Of a stretch of 64,000 nt of DNA, positions 62,901 to 64,000 are shown in pieces. How positions within the stretch are numbered: position 1 is the stretch's first letter; each line of letters begins with the position of its first letter. Source of the DNA: Bacteroidales bacterium (GTDB lineage: Bacteria > Bacteroidota > Bacteroidia > Bacteroidales > Muribaculaceae); NCBI GenBank assembly GCA_022009815.1, contig CP091725.1, positions 2,046,001 to 2,110,000 on the forward strand, given 5' to 3'. Made by a program: the position numbers and the translations under genes. The notes beneath the pieces are model-generated. The model worked only from the letters and a program-made list of their open reading frames with translations, was not told the origin of the DNA and searched no databases.

Positions 62901-64000
62901 ATGTCACAGCCACAAGTGAAAGTGGGCATTATGAGCAGCCCCGCGATACGGTTTGTCTTCCCGACGGCCTACAGCTTCGGCGGTCAAACCGTGGAAGGCG
63001 CTCAGGAAGCCACCCTCAGCAATGGAAAAGTGCTGTGGGGCGGCGCGCTTTACGACAGCGTGGAGTTTACGCCCTGCGATGCCGAGAACGGCAGTTTTGA
63101 ACTTATCGACGTGACCATCGGCGTCAATTTCCACTGGGAGCGCAAGGAGAACCAGTCGTTTCGCGGCTCTCTGCGCATCATCGTGGAAGGCGACAAGCTG
63201 ACGGCCGTCAACATCCTTCCCATCGAGGAATATCTGCTCAGCGTCATTTCGTCGGAAATGAGCGCTACCGCCTCTCTTGAACTGCTGAAAGCGCATGCCG
63301 TGATTTCCCGCAGCTGGCTCTTGGCACAGATAGAGAAAAACAAGCAGCTTGCAGCCGAAGCGACGCCCTACAATCCGTGCACACGCACAGAAGGAGAGCT
63401 GGTGCGTTGGTACGACCGCGAGGACCACGTTAATTTCGACGTCTGCGCCGACGACCATTGCCAACGTTACCAGGGCATCACCCGCGAGTCGACAGCCACC
63501 GTGCGCGACGCTATCAAAGCAACGTGGGGACAGGTGCTCACCTACGACGGCACGCTCTGCGATGCCCGCTTCTCGAAGTCGTGCGGCGGAGTGTTTGAGC
63601 AGTTTGAAAACTGCTGGGAGCCAAAGCACTATCACTATCTTGTGGCACGGTTGGACAACGCCAACGCAATGGACTATCCCGACCTTACGGTCGAGGAAAA
63701 TGCCCGAGAGTGGATACTCTCGTCGCCAGCCGCATTCTGCAACACCACCGACAAGCATATCCTCTCGCAGGTGCTCAACAGCTACGACCAGGAGACCACC
63801 GACTTCTACCGATGGACGGTGGAGTATGACCAAGCCGAGCTGTCGCGTCTTGTGCGCGAGCGCAGCGGCGAGGACTATGGCGACATCGTCGACCTGATAC
63901 CCGTGGCGCGTGGCACGTCGGGCCGTCTTTACCGCTTGAAGATTGTCGGCACCAAGAAGACCTGCATCATCGGCAAGGAACTCGAAATACGCCGCACGCT
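62901..64000 (+). CDS. SpoIID/LytB-domain protein, 3' end outside the window
   Basis: At least 366 residues, open to the window edge. EEYLLSVISSEMSATASLELLKAHAVISRSWLLAQ is the core SpoIID/LytB signature. It is followed by a Trp-Tyr-Asp section (VRWYDREDHVNFDVCADDHCQRYQGI) with two Cys, and by LTYDGTLCDARFSKSCGG. SpoIID-type proteins bind or cleave peptidoglycan stripped of stem peptides, which is the product of an amidase such as the one two genes upstream. No obvious signal peptide (starts MSQPQVKVGIMSS), which is odd for a wall enzyme. It begins 13 bp after the DUF4922 gene. Confidence 0.87.
   Translation, partial: MSQPQVKVGIMSSPAIRFVFPTAYSFGGQTVEGAQEATLSNGKVLWGGALYDSVEFTPCDAENGSFELIDVTIGVNFHWERKENQSFRGSLRIIVEGDKLTAVNILPIEEYLLSVISSEMSATASLELLKAHAVISRSWLLAQIEKNKQLAAEATPYNPCTRTEGELVRWYDREDHVNFDVCADDHCQRYQGITRESTATVRDAIKATWGQVLTYDGTLCDARFSKSCGGVFEQFENCWEPKHYHYLVARLDNANAMDYPDLTVEENAREWILSSPAAFCNTTDKHILSQVLNSYDQETTDFYRWTVEYDQAELSRLVRERSGEDYGDIVDLIPVARGTSGRLYRLKIVGTKKTCIIGKELEIRRT

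Noticed and set aside
1..64000. CRISPR arrays, rRNA and tRNA genes
   Set aside because: Looked for regular spaced repeats, tRNA cloverleaf patterns and rRNA-like sequence; none seen, though a computed scan was not possible.

Overview
The window is Bacteroidales DNA, probably from a gut member of the order. Family level cannot be fixed from the sequence; Muribaculaceae-like is a guess. The evidence is promoters with a TAnnTTTG -7 element, a CTnDOT-type conjugative element with MobABC and TraA-Q, a fused NuoCD in a Complex I cluster without NuoEFG, an ATP synthase cluster that starts with atpD-atpC, and a TonB receptor with an adjacent lipoprotein.

Layout. 1-2.46 kb: the 3' part of an AT-rich KAP-like P-loop NTPase gene, then 130 bp holding a 14-bp inverted repeat and a 48-bp palindrome. 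2.59-25.4 kb: the transfer half of a conjugative transposon. mobC, mobB and mobA read left. A palindrome-rich spacer (probable oriT) separates them from traA-Q and a lysozyme gene, which read right. A leftward accessory block (DUF3873-like, PcfJ-like and PcfK-like proteins and small unknowns) follows, then about 1.1 kb of structured non-coding DNA ending near IntDOT-like core sequences. No integrase or excision genes are visible. 25.5-38.9 kb: host genes for a coiled-coil membrane protein, a PH-domain protein, an M48-like protein lacking one zinc ligand, an alpha-2-macroglobulin without a thioester, an ECF sigma / membrane regulator / periplasmic protein operon, a lipoprotein and a TonB receptor. 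39.1-56.1 kb: nuoA-B-CD-H, then the complete ATP synthase set atpD-C-B-E-F-H-A-G, then nuoI-J-K-L-M-N, all on one strand. The proton pump and the ATP synthase therefore sit in one nested cluster. 56.4-64 kb: an envelope cluster with a BadF-type sugar kinase, an Amidase_3-like protein with a golvesin-like insert, a two-domain glycosyltransferase, a DUF4922 protein with HIT/GalT-like motifs, and a SpoIID/LytB protein cut by the window edge.

Sequence quality matters here. About twenty genes, including core ones such as nuoCD, atpA and atpB, are broken by missing bases. Nearly all the breaks are in short homopolymers (AAAAA to AAA, AAAA to AAA, CCC to CC). Restoring the bases gives full-length family members each time. 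I read these as uncorrected sequencing or assembly errors and annotate each gene across its break, giving the position. The split NuoC/NuoD, the split AtpA and the apparent MobA-MobB fusion should not be taken as biology.
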